Below, one piece after another: positions 54,916 to 62,483 of a stretch of DNA of 64,000 nucleotides (within the stretch, counting starts at the first letter, position 1; every line of letters begins with the position of its first letter). Source of the DNA: Ruminococcaceae bacterium HV4-5-B5C (GTDB taxonomy: Bacteria; Bacillota; Clostridia; Oscillospirales; Acutalibacteraceae); NCBI GenBank assembly GCA_900184925.1, contig FXYJ02000001.1, forward strand, positions 310,001 through 374,000, given 5' to 3'. Under the pieces are notes generated by a model. It did no database searches and had not been told where the DNA came from. It saw only the letters and a list, made by a program, of their open reading frames with translations. A program made the position numbers and the translations under genes.

Positions 54916-55683
54916 ATGAATAAAAAACTGAGAAAAGCTGTTATTGCCGGAAACTGGAAAATGAACAAAACGCCCGCCGAGGCAAAGGAACTGATGGACG
55001 GGATTAAACCGCTCGTAAAAGACGCGGACTGCGACGTTGTTGTATGCGTGCCATACGTCGACCTCTGCACTGTTCTTGAAGCCGCAAAGGGCACAAAGAT
55101 CGGCGTAGGCGCAGAGAACTGTCACTGGGAAAACTCCGGTGCCTTTACCGGTGAAGTTTCCGCTCCGATGCTCACTTCCATGGGCGTGCAGTACGTCATC
55201 ATCGGTCACAGCGAGCGCAGAACTTATTTCGGTGAAACGGATGCAACCGTCAACAAGCGTATCCGTGCGGCACTGAATGCGGGTCTCAACGTGATCCTCT
55301 GCGTGGGCGAGTCTCTTGAGCAGCGCGAACAGGGAATTACGGCCGAGCTCGTGGCCATGCAGACAAAAATCGCTCTCGGCGGCGTGACAAAGGATGAGCT
55401 GAAAAAGGTCATTATCGCCTACGAGCCGATCTGGGCGATCGGTACGGGCAAGACGGCGACTGCAGAGCAGGCCAATGAAGTCTGCGCAGCTATCCGTTCC
55501 GTCATCGAAGGTCTTTACGGCAAGGATGCAGCCGACGCTTTCACCGTGCAGTACGGCGGCTCCATGAATGCCAAAAACGCCGCAGAGCTGCTTGCTCAGC
55601 CGGATGTAGACGGCGGCCTGATCGGCGGAGCTTCCCTGAAGCCGGCTGATTTCGCAGAAATCGTCAAAGCCGCAAGCAAGTAA
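54916..55683 (+). CDS. tpiA: Triosephosphate isomerase
   Basis: A 255-residue TIM barrel: AGNWKMNKT at the start (catalytic Lys), [13 protein letters not shown] (electrophilic His), [19 protein letters not shown] (catalytic Glu and loop 6) and [12 protein letters not shown]…[10 protein letters not shown] for phosphate binding. Confidence 0.98.
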   Translation: MNKKLRKAVIAGNWKMNKTPAEAKELMDGIKPLVKDADCDVVVCVPYVDLCTVLEAAKGTKIGVGAENCHWENSGAFTGEVSAPMLTSMGVQYVIIGHSERRTYFGETDATVNKRIRAALNAGLNVILCVGESLEQREQGITAELVAMQTKIALGGVTKDELKKVIIAYEPIWAIGTGKTATAEQANEVCAAIRSVIEGLYGKDAADAFTVQYGGSMNAKNAAELLAQPDVDGGLIGGASLKPADFAEIVKAASK

Positions 55684-55725
55684 GTTTCACTCTGACCTGC
55701 CGGCGGCGGAACCGGGAGAAGAATT

Positions 55726-56388
55726 ATGAACTATAGGGTTATTGACATCAATCAATACTACCGCAGGGGAGTCTTCCGCCATTTCTCGGAAGACTGTAAA
55801 TGTTCCGTCTCCATGACCTGCCGGGTTGACGTAACGGAGCTTTACGCTTACTCCAGGCGGACGGGAACAAAGTTTTATATCAATTTTCTGTATCTACTCT
55901 CAAAGGTTCTCAATTCCCGGGAAGACTACCGGATGAGCTATTTGTACCAGACGAAGGAATTGATCGTGTATGACAAGATCAATCCAACCCAGTACATTTT
56001 TCACGAGGATACGGAAACCTGCTCTCCCGTTTATACGGAATACTTTCCCGATTACAGGATCTTTTACCAAGTCTGCGAAAAAGATATCGAAAAGGCGAAG
56101 CAGACGCGCGAATATGGCCTCGACAGCGAAAATCATCCCAATTGGTTCGACGCTTCTTACGTCTCGTGGATGTCTTATGATTCCCTTCATATCGAGTTGC
56201 CGGACGGCTACCTCTACTTCATGCCGATTGTCAACTGGGGAAAGTTCCGCGAAGAGAACGGCAGGCTGAGGATGCCCGTCAGCGTGCGAATGAATCACGC
56301 GGCGGCGGACGGATACCTGATCTCAAAAGTGTTTTCGTTGCTGGAAGAAGAAATCGGGCACATTGCGCAGGGGAATGCACAGCCATAA
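55726..56388 (+). CDS. Chloramphenicol acetyltransferase-like protein
   Basis: A 220-residue CAT-fold acyltransferase. The N-terminal half (YYRRGVFRHF…CSVSMTCRVDVTELY…KFYINFLYLLSKVLNS) and the C-terminal block MPIVNWGKF…MPVSVRMNHAAADGYLI align with type A CAT. The catalytic His of the H-xxx-DG motif is kept (NHAAADG), while the His usually before it is Asn. Whether it acetylates chloramphenicol or another hydroxyl compound is unknown. It lies 42 bases after tpiA and 48 before gpmI, inside a glycolytic operon, with no sign of transfer. Confidence 0.85.
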   Translation: MNYRVIDINQYYRRGVFRHFSEDCKCSVSMTCRVDVTELYAYSRRTGTKFYINFLYLLSKVLNSREDYRMSYLYQTKELIVYDKINPTQYIFHEDTETCSPVYTEYFPDYRIFYQVCEKDIEKAKQTREYGLDSENHPNWFDASYVSWMSYDSLHIELPDGYLYFMPIVNWGKFREENGRLRMPVSVRMNHAAADGYLISKVFSLLEEEIGHIAQGNAQP

Positions 56389-56436
56389 AATTCGTTTTTC
56401 CCGCATTATCTTTACAAAGAAAGGATCATGATCTCA

Positions 56437-57951
56437 ATGGCAAAAAAGCCTTTGATTTTAATTATCATGGATGGGTTTGGATTCGGGCCGGACAACGGCA
56501 ACGCAATCAAAGCTGCAAAGAAGCCGAACCTTGACCGCCTCTTTTCGGAGAATCCGATTACGCAGATCGGCGCGTCCGGTCTGAACGTCGGTCTCCCGGA
56601 CGGCCAGATGGGCAATTCCGAGGTTGGCCACACCAACATCGGTGCAGGCCGCATCGTCTACCAGGAGCTGACGCGCATTACAAAGTCGATTGAGGACGGG
56701 GATTTCTTCCAGAACCCCGCGTTTGTCGGCGCAATTGACAAGGCTGTCAAGAATGGCAGTGCTCTGCACCTCATGGGTCTGCTTTCCGACGGCGGCGTGC
56801 ACAGCCACAACTCTCACCTTTACGCGCTTCTGAAGCTTGCAAAGGAACGCGGCTGCAAAAAAGTTTATGTTCATGCGTTCCTCGACGGCCGCGATGTTCC
56901 GCCGTCTTCCGGCAGCGATTATGTCGCCGACTGCATGGCGGAAATGAAGAAAATCGGCGTCGGAGAAATCGCCACCGTCATGGGCCGCTATTATGCGATG
57001 GATCGCGACAACCGCTGGGAGCGCGTCGGGAAGGCATACGCGGCAATGGCTTACGGCGAAGGCGTGCAGGCGTCCGACCCGGTGCAGGCCGTGAAAGATT
57101 CCTACGAGAACGGCGTAACCGATGAGTTCGTTGTTCCTGCTGTCTGTGCGAAGAATGCAGCAATTTCGGCAGGCGATTCCGTGATCTTCTTCAATTTCCG
57201 CCCCGACCGTGCACGTGAAATCACCCGCACGTTCGTCGACCCGGATTTCAAGGGCTTTGAGCGGAAAAAGGGCTTTTTTCCGCTTAATTATGTCTGCATG
57301 ACGCAGTACGATGCGACGATGCCGAATGTCGACGTCGCCTTCCGCCCGGAAACGCTGAAAAACACCTTCGCGGAGTATATCTCCGGTAAGGGCCTGACGC
57401 AGCTCCGCATTGCCGAGACGGAAAAGTACGCGCACGTAACGTTCTTCTTCAACGGCGGCGTTGAGACGGTTTACCCGGGCGAAGAACGCGCGCTGATCAA
57501 ATCCCCGAAGGTCGCGACTTACGATCTCCAGCCGGAAATGAGCGCCTATCTTGTTACAGACGAACTTCTCAGGAGGATTGACAGCGGCAAATACGACGTC
57601 ATTATCCTCAACTTTGCAAACTGCGACATGGTCGGCCATACCGGCATTTTCGACGCGGCGAAAGCCGCCGTGGAAGCTGTCGACACCTGTGTCGGAAAAG
57701 TTGTGGATGATATCCTCGCTCATAACGGCGTGGCGCTGATTACCGCGGACCACGGCAACGCCGAGCAGATGGTTGCATCGGATGGCACTCCGTTCACGGC
57801 ACACACCACGAATCCCGTTCCGTTCTGCGTCGTCGGGTATCCGTGCAAACTGCGTAACGGTGGGAAACTTGCCGACATTGCACCCACCATGCTGAAAATT
57901 CTCGGCCTGCCCCAGCCTCCGGAAATGACCGGCAAGAGCATCGTCGAGTAA
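56437..57951 (+). CDS. gpmI: 2,3-bisphosphoglycerate-independent phosphoglycerate mutase
   Basis: A 504-residue Mn-dependent enzyme of the alkaline phosphatase superfamily: [11 protein letters not shown] (metal Asp), [14 protein letters not shown] (nucleophile Ser), [41 protein letters not shown], and the C-terminal NCDMVGHTG and [13 protein letters not shown] 56437 (MAKKP) is preferred because the ATG at 56428 is only 2 bases from the ribosome site. It ends the pgk-tpiA block. Confidence 0.97.
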   Translation: MAKKPLILIIMDGFGFGPDNGNAIKAAKKPNLDRLFSENPITQIGASGLNVGLPDGQMGNSEVGHTNIGAGRIVYQELTRITKSIEDGDFFQNPAFVGAIDKAVKNGSALHLMGLLSDGGVHSHNSHLYALLKLAKERGCKKVYVHAFLDGRDVPPSSGSDYVADCMAEMKKIGVGEIATVMGRYYAMDRDNRWERVGKAYAAMAYGEGVQASDPVQAVKDSYENGVTDEFVVPAVCAKNAAISAGDSVIFFNFRPDRAREITRTFVDPDFKGFERKKGFFPLNYVCMTQYDATMPNVDVAFRPETLKNTFAEYISGKGLTQLRIAETEKYAHVTFFFNGGVETVYPGEERALIKSPKVATYDLQPEMSAYLVTDELLRRIDSGKYDVIILNFANCDMVGHTGIFDAAKAAVEAVDTCVGKVVDDILAHNGVALITADHGNAEQMVASDGTPFTAHTTNPVPFCVVGYPCKLRNGGKLADIAPTMLKILGLPQPPEMTGKSIVE

Positions 57952-57972
57952 GTTCTTCGTGTTCCACTTATC

Positions 57973-58007
57973 AAAGGCGCCGCTTCCGGCCGGAAGCGGC
58001 GCCTTTT
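57973..58007. terminator. Terminator between gpmI and the kinase gene
   Basis: AAGGCGCCGCTTCC-GGCC-GGAAGCGGCGCCTT, with TT after and AA before, can terminate both convergent transcripts. Confidence 0.9.
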
Positions 58008-58027
58008 CGCATGAAGTGAAACGGTTT

Positions 58028-59005
58028 TTAACGGTGCATAAAATAAAGAACGGCGCAGAAGACAACCGCTGCGGCAACAATAGTGCCGATTACGGCCCAC
58101 AGAATTCTGTTGAGGTGTTTGCTCTGCGCTACGGCGACCATCGGCGGGTCCGGCATATGGGTGTAAGCCATGTCCGCTTTGTCGAGATTGCGCAGGTCTT
58201 TTGCCATTTCCGCAGCCGAGGAATAGCGTTCATTTTTTCTCCGGCGCATCGCGCGGCAAATAACCGCCCAGATGCCCGGGTGAATGTTGGGACAGATTTC
58301 CGTGAGAGGTTTCGGCTGTGCGGTCAGGTGCTGGTACATGACCGTCATCGGGTTGTCGCCGCAGTAGGGCGGGTGCCCGGCGATCATATGGTACAGCAGG
58401 CAGCCGACGGCATAAATATCGCTCTGCTCATTGCCGCGCTCGCCCTTGATCTGCTCGGGGGACATGTATTCCGGTGTGCCGACAAGCCCGGAAAAACCCC
58501 GCCAGGTGACGCGGGGGGAATTGCTCATCATTGCAATGCCGAAGTCGATCACTTTGAGGTGCCCGTCGCTGCCGATCATCAGGTTTTCAGGCTTGATGTC
58601 ACGGTGGCACACGCCTTTCCGGTGACAGTATTCGAGGGCGTCAAGAAGATTAGCGGTCATTTCCACGGTTTGCTGCGGGGAAAACAGCTTCCCTTTTTCC
58701 AGCACAGCGGCCAGCGATTCATTTTCAATGTAATGAAAAACGAGGTAGGGAGGATTGCCCTCCGAGGAATCGATCGCGACAAAAAGATCGGGGTGCTGCA
58801 GAATCTTTCCGATGGAAAGCTCGCGTTTAAACCGCTCATAAACGGCGGGGTCTCCAAGTTCGCTCAGGTTCGGCAGCTTGAGGGCGACCCGGCGGTTTTC
58901 CTGCAGGTCATCGGCAAGGTAGGTACCGGCGTAACCGCCCTGCCCGAGCAGCTTCACAATCCGGTATCTTCCGCCAATCACGGTCCCGGCTTCCGGAGGC
59001 ATCAT
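58028..59005 (-). CDS. Hanks-type Ser/Thr protein kinase
   Basis: A 325-residue kinase: Gly loop LLGQGGYAGTY, ATP Lys in VALKLPN, catalytic loop CHRDIKPENLM, DFG (VIDFGIAM), activation segment ending GTPEYMSPEQ, and SDIYAVGCLLYHMI. A single C-terminal membrane helix (about 301-321) ends almost at the C-terminus; there are no PASTA repeats or other extracellular sensor. This differs from the PrkC class. It is the last gene of an operon with a P-II protein and a PP2C phosphatase, which suggests a soluble partner rather than a cell-wall signal. Confidence 0.92.
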   Translation of the reverse strand: MMPPEAGTVIGGRYRIVKLLGQGGYAGTYLADDLQENRRVALKLPNLSELGDPAVYERFKRELSIGKILQHPDLFVAIDSSEGNPPYLVFHYIENESLAAVLEKGKLFSPQQTVEMTANLLDALEYCHRKGVCHRDIKPENLMIGSDGHLKVIDFGIAMMSNSPRVTWRGFSGLVGTPEYMSPEQIKGERGNEQSDIYAVGCLLYHMIAGHPPYCGDNPMTVMYQHLTAQPKPLTEICPNIHPGIWAVICRAMRRRKNERYSSAAEMAKDLRNLDKADMAYTHMPDPPMVAVAQSKHLNRILWAVIGTIVAAAVVFCAVLYFMHR

Positions 59006-59044
59006 TCATACCACTCCGTCCAAAATCTTAGTGGGGTCGGCAAG

Positions 59045-59380
59045 TCAGATCGCTTTGTCGCCCGTTTCGCCGGTGCGGATGCGGACAGCGTTGGAAACGG
59101 GCCAGGTGAAGATTTTTCCGTCGCCGATCTCTCCCGTTTTTGCCGCTTTCACGATGATTTCAATGACCCGGTCGACGATTTCGTCCGAAACGACAATCTC
59201 AACCTTTGTCTTCGGAAGAAGGTTGATGTTCAGTTCCGTGTTCCAGTTTTCCGTGTGGCCTTTCTGCAGGCCGCAGCCGATCACCTCCGTGACCGTCATG
59301 CCGTGTACGCCGAGATCCGTCAGCGCGTCTTTCACGTCTGCAATCTTTTCGGGACGCAGAATGCATTCTATCTTGACCAT
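59045..59380 (-). CDS. Divergent P-II-like regulator within a kinase/phosphatase operon
   Basis: A 111-residue P-II protein: MVKIECILRPEKIADV, MTVTEVIGCGLQKGH, GDGKIFTW and AVRIRTGETGDKA. The T-loop differs from canonical P-II (HTENWNTELNINLLPK): it is one residue shorter and lacks the YRG.EY uridylylation motif. Thr48-Glu49 falls at or next to the place of Ser49-Glu50, the phosphorylated site of cyanobacterial P-II. It shares 2-oxoglutarate/ATP-site features with the glnK product but is clearly a separate subgroup. The gene lies 67 bases after the PP2C gene and 39 before the kinase gene. Confidence 0.92.
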   Translation of the reverse strand: MVKIECILRPEKIADVKDALTDLGVHGMTVTEVIGCGLQKGHTENWNTELNINLLPKTKVEIVVSDEIVDRVIEIIVKAAKTGEIGDGKIFTWPVSNAVRIRTGETGDKAI

Positions 59381-59447
59381 AAAAACACCGCCTTAGTTTC
59401 ATTCCGGGGTTTCCAGTATTATACCAGATTTTTCCGGGAAAAACAAT

Positions 59448-60230
59448 TCAGCAAAATTCGGGAGCAACAGTCATGACAGTCATATTGTCCTCGCCGCCGC
59501 GGCTGTTGGCAAGCTCGATCAGCTGATTGATACCGTCGGTTTCCTGTTTGCCTTCCAGCAGAAAGCTGCGGATCTCTTCCTCGGTAAGATGTTCAAAAAG
59601 TCCGTCCGTACTGAGAAAGAAGAGATCCCCCTCCTGCAGATTCCCGGAATAAAAGTCTGCCGGCAGGATCGGCCGTTCCCCGAGTGAACGGAGAAGTACG
59701 TGCCGGCTCGGGTGTGTACGGGCCTGTTCGCGGTTGATCAGCCCCATGCGCACCATTTTCCCGACGACGGTCTGGTCCTTTGTGAGCTGAATCAGCTCCC
59801 CGCCGCGCAGAAGAAAGATTTTGGAATCCCCGACGTGCGAGATATAAAATTTTCTGCCCCGAACCAAAAGCGCGCTTAATGTGCACATCATTTTGTTGCA
59901 GCTTCCGGAAGTCTCCGCAAGGTCGTAGATATGAAGGGCCGTAAGCTGGTAAGCAGTCTTGAACCGCTCCGGGCACCGCAGGGTGTGGTCGCCGAAATAA
60001 TATTCCTGAAGAAGGACGTTCACGGCTTCGGAGCTTGCCACTTCGCCTGCGCGGGAACCGCCGACGCCGTCCGATATGGCGAAGAGGCTGCCGAAGTTTT
60101 GCCCGATCTTGCCGTCTTCCGGAACGTAGCATCCGCAGTAGTCTTCATTGTTCCGCCGGACTTTTCCCTTATCCGTGCAGCACCGCACGATTGTCTGCCG
60201 GCATGGTTTTGTTTTCAGTGTATTGCTCAT
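59448..60230 (-). CDS. PP2C-type Ser/Thr protein phosphatase
   Basis: A 260-residue soluble PPM phosphatase with the metal-binding motifs RNNEDYCG, LFAISDGVGG, SHVGDSKIF, LFFLSTDGL and GGEDNMTVM. ATG 60230 lies 8 bases after GGAGG; the upstream TTG overlaps it. PP2C enzymes usually reverse the adjacent Hanks kinase; here the P-II gene lies between them, and the cyanobacterial P-II phosphatase PphA is also a PP2C. Confidence 0.93.
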   Translation of the reverse strand: MSNTLKTKPCRQTIVRCCTDKGKVRRNNEDYCGCYVPEDGKIGQNFGSLFAISDGVGGSRAGEVASSEAVNVLLQEYYFGDHTLRCPERFKTAYQLTALHIYDLAETSGSCNKMMCTLSALLVRGRKFYISHVGDSKIFLLRGGELIQLTKDQTVVGKMVRMGLINREQARTHPSRHVLLRSLGERPILPADFYSGNLQEGDLFFLSTDGLFEHLTEEEIRSFLLEGKQETDGINQLIELANSRGGEDNMTVMTVAPEFC

Positions 60231-60292
60231 GGCTGCAGCCTCCAAAACGCCTGTGCCCGGCTCTCCGGAAAGCCGGGCTTTTCAAAAGTAAC

Positions 60293-61837
60293 TCAGGCCT
60301 TGACGGATGTCTCTCCGGGTGTGCCGTCTTTTTGAACCAGAACGGCTTTCCCTTCCTTTTTGCTGTGAATATTAAAGTAGAGAATACCAATAACAAGCCA
60401 TACAAGAGAAAATGCAATGGCGATGACTGCTGAAACGGTCGTCGCACCGCCCGCGATGAAGCCGAGAACGATCACCGCGACGAGCATTCCTACATTTGCA
60501 ATGGTGCCCAGAACAGGAATGAGGATGGTGGTAAAGAAGTTGTGCTTCGGTTGGTTAATGAAAGCCACGAGAGCGATCAGGTTTGTCATGCCGTACAGAA
60601 GGAATGTTCCGATGTTGGAGATGTAGGTGACGGCCGTGAGGGTCGTGGCGTTGATTACGGCGAAAGCCCCGATGACTGCGGAAGCGATTGTGATGGCAAG
60701 CACCGCCGTGTGCGGCGTGGCATGCTTCACATGGAGCGCATTCAGAACGGCTGGCATTTCATCGTCTTTCGCCATGGCATAGGTCACGCGCACACCAGTG
60801 TTCATGCAGGAGAGGACCGAACCGAACAGGGAGATGGCGACGGAGATGGCGACGAGGATCATGCAGAGGAAGCCGGAGTTATTGAGCAGGACGTCGCCGA
60901 GATTCCGCACCATATCTCCGATGGGAGCGCTCGACGTCGCCGCTGCCGCCATTCCGTACTGTGCGGCTCCGTTTGCGTCCTTAACCGTATAAGACATGTT
61001 GATCCAGCCGTTTGCACCAAAGTATTCAAACAGATAAAAGATCAGTCCCTGAATCACAAGTGAGAGAATCGTCCCGCGGCTTACATTTTTAACAGACTTG
61101 GATTCGGCGGCAAGGGCCGTTGCGGACTCAAAGCCTACCAGAAGCAGGATGGCGATTGTGGACTGGAAAACGACGCCCGAAAAGCTGTGAGGGATTATGA
61201 TATCGGTCAGGGTCTTATGAACGAAGGTTACGTGCTGGGGGTTTGCCAGACGGTAGGCGATCGCCATGACGGTAATAAAGATGATGGTCACAATCTGGAT
61301 CAGGTTGACGATTACACTGAACGCCGTAGAGCCGGTAACGCCGCGGAATGCAACAAAACCCGTAACGGCGGCAATCGCAACCGCGATCACCATCTGGACC
61401 GGGATGGAGAGCGTGAACCCGAACGCACCCGCGATATAGCTGATCAGAACGGCAAACATGCCGACCAGTACGCCGGGGTAGATCCAGTAATATAGGTGGG
61501 AGAACCAGCCGACGATGAATTTGTTCACACGGGAAAAAGCGGAGAATTTACCCGACGACAGGAACGCGTGCTCGGCGAAATAATAGGAACTGCCGGTGCC
61601 GGCCTCCGGGTAAAGGGTTGCGAGCTTTGCGTACGAAATAGCCGTCAGAAGAGCCAGGAAGAGCGCCAGCAGAAGGCCGGGAAACATATCCGACGCGGTC
61701 GTCTGCCCGTTTACCGACTGCAGTGCCTGCATCTGGAACGTAAGCCACAGGAACGCTCCGGGTGCAATCAGCGCCATGGCATTGACGGTTACGCCTGTCA
61801 GGGTGAGTGTCTTTTTCATTTCACCTTGTTGTGCCAT
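60293..61837 (-). CDS. APC-family amino acid permease
   Basis: A 514-residue permease with about 12-14 membrane segments. The start LTLTGVTVNAMALIAPGAFLW, then SYAKLATLYPEAGTGSSYYFAEHAF and FESATALAAESKSVKNVSRG are characteristic of amino acid-polyamine-organocation carriers. The substrate is not evident. ATG 61837 has GGGGGA 8 bases upstream. It heads the operon permease-PP2C-PII-kinase and has the same kind of double-attenuator leader as amtB, implying control by nitrogen supply. Confidence 0.9.
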   Translation of the reverse strand: MAQQGEMKKTLTLTGVTVNAMALIAPGAFLWLTFQMQALQSVNGQTTASDMFPGLLLALFLALLTAISYAKLATLYPEAGTGSSYYFAEHAFLSSGKFSAFSRVNKFIVGWFSHLYYWIYPGVLVGMFAVLISYIAGAFGFTLSIPVQMVIAVAIAAVTGFVAFRGVTGSTAFSVIVNLIQIVTIIFITVMAIAYRLANPQHVTFVHKTLTDIIIPHSFSGVVFQSTIAILLLVGFESATALAAESKSVKNVSRGTILSLVIQGLIFYLFEYFGANGWINMSYTVKDANGAAQYGMAAAATSSAPIGDMVRNLGDVLLNNSGFLCMILVAISVAISLFGSVLSCMNTGVRVTYAMAKDDEMPAVLNALHVKHATPHTAVLAITIASAVIGAFAVINATTLTAVTYISNIGTFLLYGMTNLIALVAFINQPKHNFFTTILIPVLGTIANVGMLVAVIVLGFIAGGATTVSAVIAIAFSLVWLVIGILYFNIHSKKEGKAVLVQKDGTPGETSVKA

Positions 61838-61871
61838 ATTTGATATCCCCCTTCAATAAGAATAGAGTAAG

Positions 61872-61917
61872 AAAAAAGCCAAAATCCGCGCGCGATCGGA
61901 TTTTGGCTTCATTGCCA
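61872..61917 (-). promoter_or_regulatory. Permease leader, distal hexaloop/terminator module
   Basis: On the minus strand TGGC-AATGAA-GCCA (61917-61904) overlaps a 13-bp perfect terminator stem, AAGCCAAAATCCG/CGGATTTTGGCTT (61909-61897 with 61888-61876), followed by a T run to 61872. The hexaloop has A1 and G4. The two folds share AAGCC and exclude each other. Confidence 0.75.
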
Positions 61918-62004
61918 TAATTTTTCTTTTTGCAGGACAGGAAACGCCGTATGTTATCATCGAGGGGCTTCGGTTTCCTGCACCCGGAGCCACAGCGGCG
62001 GGTT

Positions 62005-62053
62005 AAAAAAAGAAAGCCGGATTCTCCTTTCGAAGAAGTCCGGCTTCATTGCC
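62005..62053 (-). promoter_or_regulatory. Permease leader, proximal hexaloop/terminator module
   Basis: GGC-AATGAA-GCC (62053-62042) overlaps a terminator stem AAGCCGGA/TCCGGCTT (62046-62039 with 62021-62014), followed by a broken run of T. The loop is identical to that of the distal module. Between the modules (about 61927-61983) a separate hairpin CAGGAAAC/GTTTCCTG is seen. Confidence 0.75.
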
Positions 62054-62140
62054 TTTCGAAAATATTGCTTCTGATTTGTTTTTTAAGATATCTTCCGGGA
62101 TAAAAATGAATTATAACGTTAACGCTGCTTCATGCTTATT

Positions 62141-62169
62141 ATTTTATTTCTGAAGTGCCTTTTTTGCAA
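62141..62169 (-). promoter_or_regulatory. Promoter of the permease operon
   Basis: Minus strand TTGCAA (62169-62164), 17-base spacer, TAAAAT (62146-62141). A second candidate TTGACA lies near 62214. The leader would be about 300 bases. In 62170-62483, the rest of the divergent gap, the sequence is AT-rich with no clear element. Confidence 0.6.
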
Positions 62170-62483
62170 CATCGAAATTTATTCAAATATTCATTTGTAA
62201 CACTGTATTATGTCAATTGCAGCAAAATAGATTTCAAAAGCTCCTGTTTTCATTAATTATATTATGCTTTCATATGTTTTATGTTAAAAATAGTTTCTGA
62301 AACCACTTTGATTCTTTTCAGGACCGCCAGAAATTGAAGGACATTCCTGCTCAATATGCGAAATTGGAGATGAGACATGAAAAAATAACTATCGTGTCAT
62401 TCCGTTGAAAAGATACGCTGAAAATGATAAAATGTTCTTAACTGCAGAATATGTTTTGGAACAGTACTCAGGGGGAATTACCT

